NCBI GenBank assembly: GCA_030432655.1
Contig: JAUILA010000007.1
Span: 1 to 64,000 of the forward strand
Length of the DNA stretch: 64,000 nucleotides
Direction: 5' to 3'
Source: Bacteroidia bacterium
GTDB lineage: Bacteria > Bacteroidota > Bacteroidia > Cytophagales > Cyclobacteriaceae
In this document: positions 16,436 through 23,856 of the stretch, piece by piece
Position numbering within the stretch: the first letter of the stretch is position 1
How the letters are laid out: every line of letters begins with the position of its first letter
Program-made: the position numbers and the translations under genes
Notes under the pieces: generated by a model
Databases searched by the model: none
Told to the model about the DNA's origin: nothing
The model's input: the letters and a program-made list of their open reading frames with translations, nothing else

Positions 16436-18304
16436 TTAAAATCTCATATTTGCCCCAAGCATAAAACTTCGGCCCCTGACCGAATATCCATGCACCTCCT
16501 CATAGTCCTCATTGAGCATATTCATCGCATTTACAAATACGGATATATTCTCCAGCACCTTATATTCCGCGTAGATTTCGAGCAGGTCGTACGGGTCCAG
16601 GGTAACTTCCTCTGTCAAAAAGGTGGTCATATTAAAAAACCTATCCGTCCGCCTTCCGAATGCCCTGTACTGAACGGTCATACTGAGATTTTTTAATGGC
16701 TGTACGAAAAGATTTAACCCAAAGGAATGCGCGGGCTTGCGGATCAAATCCTGATAAGTGGAATCTCCTTCAGCGGTGATCGTGGTAACTTCCCCGTGCA
16801 TGTAGGCATAGTATCCGCTGAGCCTGAACTTATCAGAGGGCTCCCAGGAGGGTTCTATCTCTACCCCGCGAACCAGTTGCTCGTCCACGTTCTCATACCT
16901 GGCCGTATAGATGATCATGTTCCGGATATTTCGGCGGAAGGCAGTGACGCGAACATCAAAATTACGGGACAGGTAATGAATTCCCGTCTCCATGCTTAGG
17001 CTCTCCTCAGGCTGAAGATCCGGGTTCGGACCGAACTGACCGAATAATTGGGTAATGGTTGGCGCCTTAAAACCCGTTCCGGCATTTGCAAACAACCGGA
17101 ACTTACCGACCTGGAGATACGGATTGATGCTGAATGTCCAGTTGCTCCCGTACACATTGTGATGGTTATACCGCACGCCACCGTCGATGCCCCCTTTGCC
17201 CTTCCGAAAGGAAAGGTTGACGTAAGGACTGGCCAGCGAATTACCGGGAATGCTGTCTGTATCAATAGTCATTCGCTGATAAGCGAATCCACCTGTCAGT
17301 TCGAGGCCCGGGAGAATAACCGACTCCCAGATGAACTCGGAATGAAGGAGTCGTCCTGTGGCACTGAAAGCACCAAAGGCATTGGTGAAATTCCTGTCGT
17401 TTTCGGTCCAGGCGGTTAACAGGGAAAATTTATGTATACCGTACTGATGACCTGCCCGGAGGCCAGCCCGCTTCATAATACCCTCGAATACTGCTTCCGG
17501 ATCATCGGTAAACGGACCACTGTCATATTCTCCGGATAAATCTGACCAGGCAATAAACGGGCGCAGCTGCCAATTGGCCGCGGGATCCAGTTCTGCCTGC
17601 AGCGTGAACGATGTCTTGCGGAAAGAATCATCATCGAACGAACCTGAATTAAGTGTGTCCTTCGCTTCGCTGAACCCGTCGGTGGAAATACGGCCAAAGG
17701 ATGCCCGTATTCCGGTTCGGTCGCCAAGGCGAACCCGCCCCGAGACACGTCCGTTGAACGATTGATAAGAACCGAAACTTCCGTTAACGTCAGCATACGA
17801 CGCCTGATCTCCTTCTTTTGTAATTATATTGATCACACCGGCCATCGCATCCGATCCGTACAGGGTAGACTGGCTTCCTTTCAGTATCTCGATCCGGCTG
17901 ATCTCACCCGGCGGTACCATGCGGAGGTCTGCCACCCCGTTCACCCCGGACGGATCACTAACAGGAATACCATCAATCAGCAGCAGGGTATGATGCGATG
18001 CTGCTCCGCGCAAATACACCGATTTATCCTTCCCCGGATTGGAGTTTGCACCATTCACATATATTCCTGCCTGAGCAGCAAGTACCTGTGACAGGTCTTT
18101 CCCTCGGGCATTGCGTAATTCAGTGCTGTCGATGATAACGACGACTTTGCTGGTTTGCCGGTACGACTTGGGAAATTTGGAAGCGGTCACTACCACTTCG
18201 TCGAGCTTTTGAAAACTCAGTGAATCCTGGCTTTTCAGTTGATTTGGCGCCAGCCACCAAAAGGCAATACATGTCATTGCCCAGACTTTCAACTCCTTTT
18301 TCAT
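16436..18304 (-). CDS. btuB: TonB-dependent cobalamin receptor (BtuB-like)
   Basis: The 622-residue protein has a signal peptide, a TonB-box region DEVVVTASKFPKS, a plug (LLLIDGIPVSDPSG, RIEILKGSQSTLYGSDAMAGVINIIT) and a barrel ending FMLGANMRF. About 620 residues without a carboxypeptidase-like domain matches BtuB. A complete cobalamin riboswitch directly upstream makes vitamin B12 or a corrinoid the very likely substrate. No BtuF or BtuCD genes are visible nearby, so the inner-membrane transporter must lie elsewhere. Confidence 0.85.
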   Translation of the reverse strand: MKKELKVWAMTCIAFWWLAPNQLKSQDSLSFQKLDEVVVTASKFPKSYRQTSKVVVIIDSTELRNARGKDLSQVLAAQAGIYVNGANSNPGKDKSVYLRGAASHHTLLLIDGIPVSDPSGVNGVADLRMVPPGEISRIEILKGSQSTLYGSDAMAGVINIITKEGDQASYADVNGSFGSYQSFNGRVSGRVRLGDRTGIRASFGRISTDGFSEAKDTLNSGSFDDDSFRKTSFTLQAELDPAANWQLRPFIAWSDLSGEYDSGPFTDDPEAVFEGIMKRAGLRAGHQYGIHKFSLLTAWTENDRNFTNAFGAFSATGRLLHSEFIWESVILPGLELTGGFAYQRMTIDTDSIPGNSLASPYVNLSFRKGKGGIDGGVRYNHHNVYGSNWTFSINPYLQVGKFRLFANAGTGFKAPTITQLFGQFGPNPDLQPEESLSMETGIHYLSRNFDVRVTAFRRNIRNMIIYTARYENVDEQLVRGVEIEPSWEPSDKFRLSGYYAYMHGEVTTITAEGDSTYQDLIRKPAHSFGLNLFVQPLKNLSMTVQYRAFGRRTDRFFNMTTFLTEEVTLDPYDLLEIYAEYKVLENISVFVNAMNMLNEDYEEVHGYSVRGRSFMLGANMRF

Positions 18305-18401
18305 TTTCGTTTGGTTTAAATGAATGAAATAAAAGGAGTAAAAGGCCGGAATGGAAGTAAACCATTCTCATGCTTTTTACCCGAAGCATAATAAATGCAA
18401 G

Positions 18402-18555
18402 GTATTGGCAGGTCTCCTGGCTCACATCCTGTAGTCCGTCTTCCCGTTTTCACAGTGACATAATGGTACTACGCTTATCGATGATGACAGTAGCGGGAAC
18501 TGCTCCGGATTTTCACCGGATTCCCTTTTCATTCCAGACTAATGGAAACCAATAC
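18402..18555 (-). promoter_or_regulatory. Cobalamin riboswitch
   Basis: On the minus strand the region contains GGGAATCCGGTGAAAATCCG, GCTACTGT, a CGGGAAGAC segment, CTACAGGATGTGAGCC and the B12 box GCCAGGAGACCTGCC. The P1 helix is visible as GTATTGG (18555-18549) pairing with CCAATAC (18408-18402). These are the conserved elements of the adenosylcobalamin riboswitch. Between it and btuB lies a GAATGG/CCATTC hairpin followed by a pyrimidine-rich stretch, possibly the expression platform. Confidence 0.95.
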
Positions 18556-18617
18556 GAGGCAAGGATACACAAATTCCAGAAATTCTAAGAGGAGAAGAAA
18601 AATAAAGGGAAAAGAAT

Positions 18618-19046
18618 TTAATGAAGGTTTTCAACATGAACCATGACGGTGGTACCGGCAAAGTCATGAATCGCACGCTTTTGCTCATTCTGATGAATTG
18701 TAATGAATGACAACCATCCCAGCAGAATCTTCACAAAATAGCGCGCATATGACTGCCATAAGGTGATGCGCTTGAAGGGATCATGACCGTCACGCACACG
18801 GATTCTCATCAGCCGCTGTCCAATTGTGCAGGAATAAACTGTCAGCAGCGGTTCGTAGAGCAAGAAGCTGAGAATAACGAATGGTATAATTACCACCTGT
18901 GGATTGCTTAATGCCTGGGAAATAAGCAGCACAATAATATTGAGCACGAGCAGTAATAAGAAGTCAATCAGGGTTGACTTGTACCTTTGCAATAAAAGCG
19001 GGTAAGTAATGTTGATATACATCTGGCGATGATCCCCGGAGTCCAT
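18618..19046 (-). CDS. RDD-family membrane protein
   Basis: The 142-residue protein has hydrophobic helices near residues 25-45 and 50-70 and GQRLMRIRVRD, the RDD-family signature just after the second helix. The amphipathic C-terminal segment ends AIHDFAGTTVMV, also typical (LHDxxAGT). RDD proteins are small inner-membrane proteins, some linked to Na+/H+ antiport, but most have no known function. It sits upstream of the riboswitch on the same strand and is probably a separate unit. Confidence 0.75.
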   Translation of the reverse strand: MDSGDHRQMYINITYPLLLQRYKSTLIDFLLLLVLNIIVLLISQALSNPQVVIIPFVILSFLLYEPLLTVYSCTIGQRLMRIRVRDGHDPFKRITLWQSYARYFVKILLGWLSFITIHQNEQKRAIHDFAGTTVMVHVENLH

Positions 19047-19104
19047 ATTAGTAGAAATATAATTACAGTAGGGCGATTTAAAAAGGTATATTCCGTAATT
19101 ATTT

Positions 19105-19118
19105 TTAGACTTGTCTAA
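19105..19118 (+). promoter_or_regulatory. DtxR/MntR-like operator upstream of TonB receptor
   Basis: TTAGACTTGTCTAA is a perfect palindrome with 6-base arms and a 2-base centre, embedded in a run of T and A. The TTAGrC/GyCTAA form is characteristic of DtxR-family (iron or manganese) regulator sites. It ends 32 bases before the receptor start codon. The regulator gene is not in the window. Confidence 0.6.
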
Positions 19119-19150
19119 TAATTTATTTAGCTTTACAGTATATTAATTTT

Positions 19151-21403
19151 ATGTCAGTCAAAATACTTACATTATTCAGTATCCTTTTCCTGTCATCCGC
19201 CCTGGCAGGTGCACAGGATATCCGCGGGACTGTCCGTAATGAGGAAGGACCCCTTCCAGGTGCCACAATACAGGCAGGCCCGGATATCGGTGTAATCTCT
19301 GATCCGGACGGAAAGTTTGTCCTCAGCGGACTGGATAAGGGTAATTACATACTGACCATTCGAAGTATCGGGCATCAAACCATAACTAAAGAAGTCTCCG
19401 TGCCTGTGAAGGGTACACTGGAAATATTACTTCCCACCAACAGCCTTGGCTTGCAGGAAGTCGTGGTGACCGGATCGATGGCCCCGGTCTACCTGAAAGA
19501 TTCTCCGGTTAAAATTGAGGTGGTCAACGCCAAACAGCTGACCACTTTTCTTCCTTCGGCGGCAACCGGCATTATCGAAAGTGTTTCGCTGATCAATGGG
19601 GTGCAGGAGGTTGTAGCCTGCGGGGTCTGCTTTACAAACAGCATCAGTATTAACGGTCTTCCGGGACCCTATACGGCGGTATTGCTCGACGGCAGTCCTA
19701 TGTTCGGCAATCTTGCTTCTGTTTACGGCCTAAATGGCATTCCGGCTTCCATCATTGACCGCATTGAAGTTATCAAAGGGCCCAATTCAACCTTATATGG
19801 TTCGGAAGCCATGGCCGGGGTAATCAATGTGATCACTAAGGATCCTTCGGAACAACCACTGCTGGTGGCCGATGTTATGGGTACCACTCACCAGGAGCTG
19901 TTTACCAACCTGTCTTACCGCATTGATGCGGGAAAAAGTACGGGACAGTTTGGTGTCAACCATGCCTACATCAATTTATTTGAGGATGACAATGGGGATG
20001 GCTTCGGCGATATTGTCAACCTGGACCGGTTTTCACTTTTCAATAAATGGGATATCCATAGAAAATCGGGTAGAAAATGGACCCTGGCGGGTAAATATTA
20101 TTATGAAGACCGGAGAAACGGAGTGGAGGAATACCTGGAAAACCGTGAATACAGGCAAATCCGCGGAAGCGATTCTGTTTACGGAGAAAGTATCTACACC
20201 CGTCGTGCAGAATTGTTTGGTACCTATGAATTTGATTTCATCCCTTCGTTAAAAGCGGACTATTCATTCTCCACCCACCGGCAGGACAGCTACTACGGAT
20301 CGGACCAGTATGTGGCCAGCCAGGACATTGCTTTCGCTAACCTGATCTACACGGGTAATACCGGGGATCATCAGTGGTTGTCGGGTCTTACCCTGCGTTA
20401 TCAGTATTACGATGACAACACCGTGGCCACTCCGGATGCAGACCATCAATTTATACCCGGGATATTTATACAGGATACGTGGGACATTTCCCCAACCCTG
20501 GATCTGCTGACCGGCTTGCGGCTGGACCATTACCGAGAACACGGGATGATATTTTCTCCGCGACTCAATGCCAGGATCGAGGCAGGACCGGCAACAACTA
20601 TCCGTGCAAATTTTGGCACCGGATTTCGCCTGGTTAACCTTTTTACCGAAGACCATGCCTTTGTTACAGGACAGCGTGAAGTGGTAATTGCTGAATCACT
20701 GCTGCCGGAAAGATCTGTCAATGGATCTTTAAGCCTGAATCAAATCCTGGTGCTGGGCGAATCCCAGGCAAGCCTTGAAATGGATCTTTACTATACCTAC
20801 TTTACCAACAAAATTCTTCCGGATTACAGCGACCCGGCAAAGATCATTTATGAAAATTCAGGTGGTAATGCGATTACTAAAGGCGTTGCTGTCACCTGGA
20901 ACCATGAATTTGCCTTTCCGCTGTCATTTTCAGCAGGATTCAGCCTTCAGCGGGCTACCGAAGAAACTGAGACTGCCGGTTCTCCCGAACGGCGTCAAAT
21001 CGAATTTGCTCCCGATTTTACCGGCACCTTTTCTGCCAGTTACATATGGAGGGAAGCAGAACTTACCATTGCGCTGAATTCCCAGCTTACCGGGCCCATG
21101 CAGCTGCCGGAAGTCTATGATCTGGATAATGGGGGCATTCCGGAGCCCGATCCGCGGCCAGTCCGCTCCGAACCATTCTCCATACATTCCATTCAACTCA
21201 CCAGGCCACTGAGCAAATCCCTTACCTTATACGGAGGTATTCAGAATATTTTTAATTACAAACAGGAATATTCACCACTTTCCGGCTATAACGATCCCGC
21301 ATATGCCCCCGGTTTCAGCGACCAGTTTGACACAGCTTATTCCTTTGCACCGATTCATGGCAGGGAGTTCTACCTGGGTATCACCTGGAGAATGAAAAAA
21401 TAA
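19151..21403 (+). CDS. TonB-dependent receptor with cysteine pair in the plug, probable metal uptake
   Basis: The 750-residue protein has a signal peptide (ending LAGAQ), a carboxypeptidase-like domain (RGTVRNEEGPLPGATI), a TonB-box-like LQEVVVTGSMA, a plug and a barrel ending YLGITWRMKK. The plug contains VACGVCFTNSISINGLPGPY and VLLDGSPMFGNLASVYGLNG. A CxxC there is known in a Bacteroidota receptor subgroup but its ligand is uncertain. With the DtxR-like site upstream, iron, manganese or another metal complex is the best inference. It is followed by an unrelated small gene. Confidence 0.75.
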   Translation: MSVKILTLFSILFLSSALAGAQDIRGTVRNEEGPLPGATIQAGPDIGVISDPDGKFVLSGLDKGNYILTIRSIGHQTITKEVSVPVKGTLEILLPTNSLGLQEVVVTGSMAPVYLKDSPVKIEVVNAKQLTTFLPSAATGIIESVSLINGVQEVVACGVCFTNSISINGLPGPYTAVLLDGSPMFGNLASVYGLNGIPASIIDRIEVIKGPNSTLYGSEAMAGVINVITKDPSEQPLLVADVMGTTHQELFTNLSYRIDAGKSTGQFGVNHAYINLFEDDNGDGFGDIVNLDRFSLFNKWDIHRKSGRKWTLAGKYYYEDRRNGVEEYLENREYRQIRGSDSVYGESIYTRRAELFGTYEFDFIPSLKADYSFSTHRQDSYYGSDQYVASQDIAFANLIYTGNTGDHQWLSGLTLRYQYYDDNTVATPDADHQFIPGIFIQDTWDISPTLDLLTGLRLDHYREHGMIFSPRLNARIEAGPATTIRANFGTGFRLVNLFTEDHAFVTGQREVVIAESLLPERSVNGSLSLNQILVLGESQASLEMDLYYTYFTNKILPDYSDPAKIIYENSGGNAITKGVAVTWNHEFAFPLSFSAGFSLQRATEETETAGSPERRQIEFAPDFTGTFSASYIWREAELTIALNSQLTGPMQLPEVYDLDNGGIPEPDPRPVRSEPFSIHSIQLTRPLSKSLTLYGGIQNIFNYKQEYSPLSGYNDPAYAPGFSDQFDTAYSFAPIHGREFYLGITWRMKK

Positions 21404-21436
21404 ATTCATTCAATATTATGGCTTCCATACAATTGG

Positions 21437-21456
21437 ATTGTAAATTGATTTACAAT
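21437..21456 (+). promoter_or_regulatory. Palindromic operator candidate before the 190-residue gene
   Basis: Nine-base arms ATTGTAAAT and ATTTACAAT flank a two-base centre TG. It lies in the short gap after the TonB receptor and ends 9 bases before the preferred ATG of the next gene. There is no T-run after it, so an operator fits better than a terminator. Confidence 0.45.
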
Positions 21457-21465
21457 TTCATAGCC

Positions 21466-22035
21466 ATGCCGACAATTGAAGAAAGAATAAAAAACCGCAT
21501 CAAGGACCTTAAAAGCCTGGAGATGTATTTTTACTCAGATAACAGATCTACCGATTTTTTCCGTGGAAATCCGGAGAATACCGATGAACTGATCATTAAT
21601 GAGAAGATAAGTGCAATTAACAATGGATTGATTGATGTTTCGTATGCACCCGAGCTGGCTCAGCACATCATGTCCATACCGGTGGACGAGGCGATCAAAA
21701 ACAAAGACCTGACTATTGTGGATAAGATGGCCCGGTTTACCGACGCTGAACCTTCCATGAATATGAAACACTTTTGTTCGCTTTACTGCAATTTTCATGA
21801 TCATGCCGTCTTTCCCATTCAGTCTCCCACGGCGCTTGAATTGATCACGCTTCTTCAGGAAAAAAGTGAGAACCCCGAGCATCATGATCTCGATCTGAAA
21901 AATTATGATGACTTCAGGAAAGGCCTGGATATCGTTATGGAGCGGTACGATCTGAAAGAAATGAATTATTACGAAGTCGATAAATTCTTCTGGATCAACG
22001 AAACGCGGATCAAGGATTTTATTGCCACCCTGTAA
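21466..22035 (+). CDS. Uncharacterised 189-residue helical protein
   Basis: Start ATG 21466 (MPTIEERIKN) is preferred over an upstream ATG at 21418, because that longer form would translate through the palindrome. The protein is soluble and mostly helical. MKHFCSLYCNFHDHAVFPIQ resembles the S-K-Y-x-x-F-H-x-P-x-x-F-P-I motif of some uncharacterised proteins distantly related to HhH DNA-repair folds, but I cannot confirm this. No partner gene points to a function. Confidence 0.55.
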   Translation: MPTIEERIKNRIKDLKSLEMYFYSDNRSTDFFRGNPENTDELIINEKISAINNGLIDVSYAPELAQHIMSIPVDEAIKNKDLTIVDKMARFTDAEPSMNMKHFCSLYCNFHDHAVFPIQSPTALELITLLQEKSENPEHHDLDLKNYDDFRKGLDIVMERYDLKEMNYYEVDKFFWINETRIKDFIATL

Positions 22036-22151
22036 CCACAAATCGGCCATTTAACATCCCTTACGGACCACTGACCGTCCACATCTGCAGGAAAATGAAT
22101 TTACCGGTTACTATGATTCAGAGAAGGTGTATTCATCCGAAACAATCCATC

Positions 22152-22544
22152 ATGGAACGGAAAAAATTTACTTTTTGGTGTATAGCCGTACTTTTCGGTA
22201 TCCTTTTGTTTACTGCCGCCCCGGGTGATGTCAATGCACAGGGGAAAGGGAATAATAAGGCGAAGGTAGCTAAAAAAGAAACCGGTCCGCCTCCCTGGGC
22301 GCCGGCTCATGGCTACCGGGCAAAGACGAGGTATGTCTATTTTAATGAATACAATGTGTACTATGACCATGACCGGGGTGTTTACATCAGTCTCAGCGGG
22401 AACAACTGGCAGGTCACAGCCAAACTTCCTTCCATATTGTCAAGCGTTGATCTGAACGCCGCGGTAAAAATCGACCTGGATTTTTCCGGGGACGATCCGC
22501 AAAAATATAATAAAGACCACCGGAGCAAATTCGGAAAAAGATAA
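22152..22544 (+). CDS. Small exported protein of unknown function
   Basis: From ATG 22152 the protein has 130 residues: a signal peptide (ILLFTAAPGDVNAQ), a Lys-rich linker, then GPPPWAPAHGYRAKTRYVYF and an aromatic-rich domain (YNVYYDHDRGVYISLSGNNW). PPWAPAHGYR followed by YVYFxEYNVYYD recurs in Bacteroidota exported proteins, but no biochemical role is known to me. A strong terminator follows directly. The 22095 ATG is rejected because it would bury the signal peptide. Confidence 0.65.
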   Translation: MERKKFTFWCIAVLFGILLFTAAPGDVNAQGKGNNKAKVAKKETGPPPWAPAHGYRAKTRYVYFNEYNVYYDHDRGVYISLSGNNWQVTAKLPSILSSVDLNAAVKIDLDFSGDDPQKYNKDHRSKFGKR

Positions 22545-22564
22545 ATGTTCCGATGTATGGAAAG

Positions 22565-22590
22565 GCCTTCCGGATGGAAGGCTTTTTTTT
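22565..22590 (+). terminator. Rho-independent terminator
   Basis: GCCTTCC and GGAAGGC pair around GGAT and are followed by eight T residues. It closes the transcript of the exported-protein gene and touches the end of the convergent AI-2E-family gene. Confidence 0.85.
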
Positions 22591-23686
22591 ATCCTTTAAA
22601 CCATTTTTTCACCTTAGCCGGCAATCGATCTTTGGAGGAGCGACGCGGGGAAATAAGAAAGGCGATTGGTTTAAGTGGTTCCACATGATCGCACACCACT
22701 TTAAACATTCCCACAAAAGGCACAAACAGGAACATGCCCGGAATACCCCAGGCCAGACTGCCGATAATAATAGTGAAAATAGTCATCAGTGGATTTATAG
22801 CAACACGCCCGCCTGTGATATTCGGTGTGAGAATATTATTCTCCGTAAACTGAATTATGGCAAACAGGATCAGTACTTTGATCGCATCGCGGGGTTCGTC
22901 CGAAGCCAGTGTATATAACAGCGGAAAAGCGGCGCCGATCAGCGTACCAAAATAGGGAATGAAATTCATTACGGCGGAAAGGATCCCGAACAACAATGCA
23001 TATTCTATCCCCAGAATGAATAATCCTATCGAGTTAAGAAAACAAAGGATCAGCACGACGATAAATACCCCGCTGACATAATTCTTGGTCACCTGTGCGA
23101 TATCATTTAGTATTGTCTCCAGGGTATCATGTTTCTCTTCCGGTACCACTTTCAAAAGAAATTCCCGGAAATGATTTCTGTAATACAGCAGGAAATAGAC
23201 ATACACCGGTTGCAAGCCCAGTCCGACCAGGGTGCCGGAAGTAGCATTAAATACATTCCGTAACATGCCTTCTTCCTTCCCGATATTCTGAAGGATCCCG
23301 TCCATCAGCGTATTATTGGCATCAAAGTTAAACGGGGTATTACTGGTCAGCCATTGCTGCAGTCCCTGCATATTCTCCCGGGCATTGTCCCTCAGCTGCG
23401 GCAGGTCCTGAAAAAATATGGCCAGCTGTTCATACAGAATAAAGTTAAACGCTGCGATAACAACAATGGAAACCAGAATCGACAGCAAAGTTGCCACCAC
23501 CCGGTTGCGAATCCAGTTTTCAAGAATCCTTACCAGCGGATAAATCAGGTAGGCAAACAAGATCGCCAGCAATACGGGATACATAAAATCCCTGGCGAGA
23601 ATAAGAACGGTAAAACAGGCGATCAGCGTCAGAATGACGAGACAGATGCGGATAATGCGGAGATTACTGTATTTCGTATTGGCCAT
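22589..23686 (-). CDS. AI-2E transporter family (PerM/YdiK-like) membrane protein
   Basis: The 365-residue protein has seven to eight hydrophobic segments. It carries the family signatures MNFIPYFGTLIGAAFPLLY (about residue 240) and the C-terminal ITGGRVAINPLMTIFTIIIGSLAWGIPGMFLFVP segment. Members export AI-2 or act as Na+/H+ antiporters, so substrate cannot be assigned. It is monocistronic, convergent with the exported-protein gene and downstream of the S9D peptidase gene on the same strand, with a 170-base gap. Confidence 0.85.
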   Translation of the reverse strand: MANTKYSNLRIIRICLVILTLIACFTVLILARDFMYPVLLAILFAYLIYPLVRILENWIRNRVVATLLSILVSIVVIAAFNFILYEQLAIFFQDLPQLRDNARENMQGLQQWLTSNTPFNFDANNTLMDGILQNIGKEEGMLRNVFNATSGTLVGLGLQPVYVYFLLYYRNHFREFLLKVVPEEKHDTLETILNDIAQVTKNYVSGVFIVVLILCFLNSIGLFILGIEYALLFGILSAVMNFIPYFGTLIGAAFPLLYTLASDEPRDAIKVLILFAIIQFTENNILTPNITGGRVAINPLMTIFTIIIGSLAWGIPGMFLFVPFVGMFKVVCDHVEPLKPIAFLISPRRSSKDRLPAKVKKWFKG

Positions 23687-23856
23687 TTTATCGAAACCGT
23701 TGCAAATCAGCTTCCAACTATTAAAATATTGAATTTAACAGTTAAAACAGCCTGTAGACGTATTTATTCCACCTCCGCAGAATCGTCCGTGGAAATTTAC
23801 ATACACAATTGTCCTGAAACCCCGTTTTTAAACGGATAAGGTATTGTCACCGCTCC

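Noticed and set aside
22095-22151. Earlier ATG for the exported protein
   Set aside because: The added residues have no family match and would bury the signal peptide.
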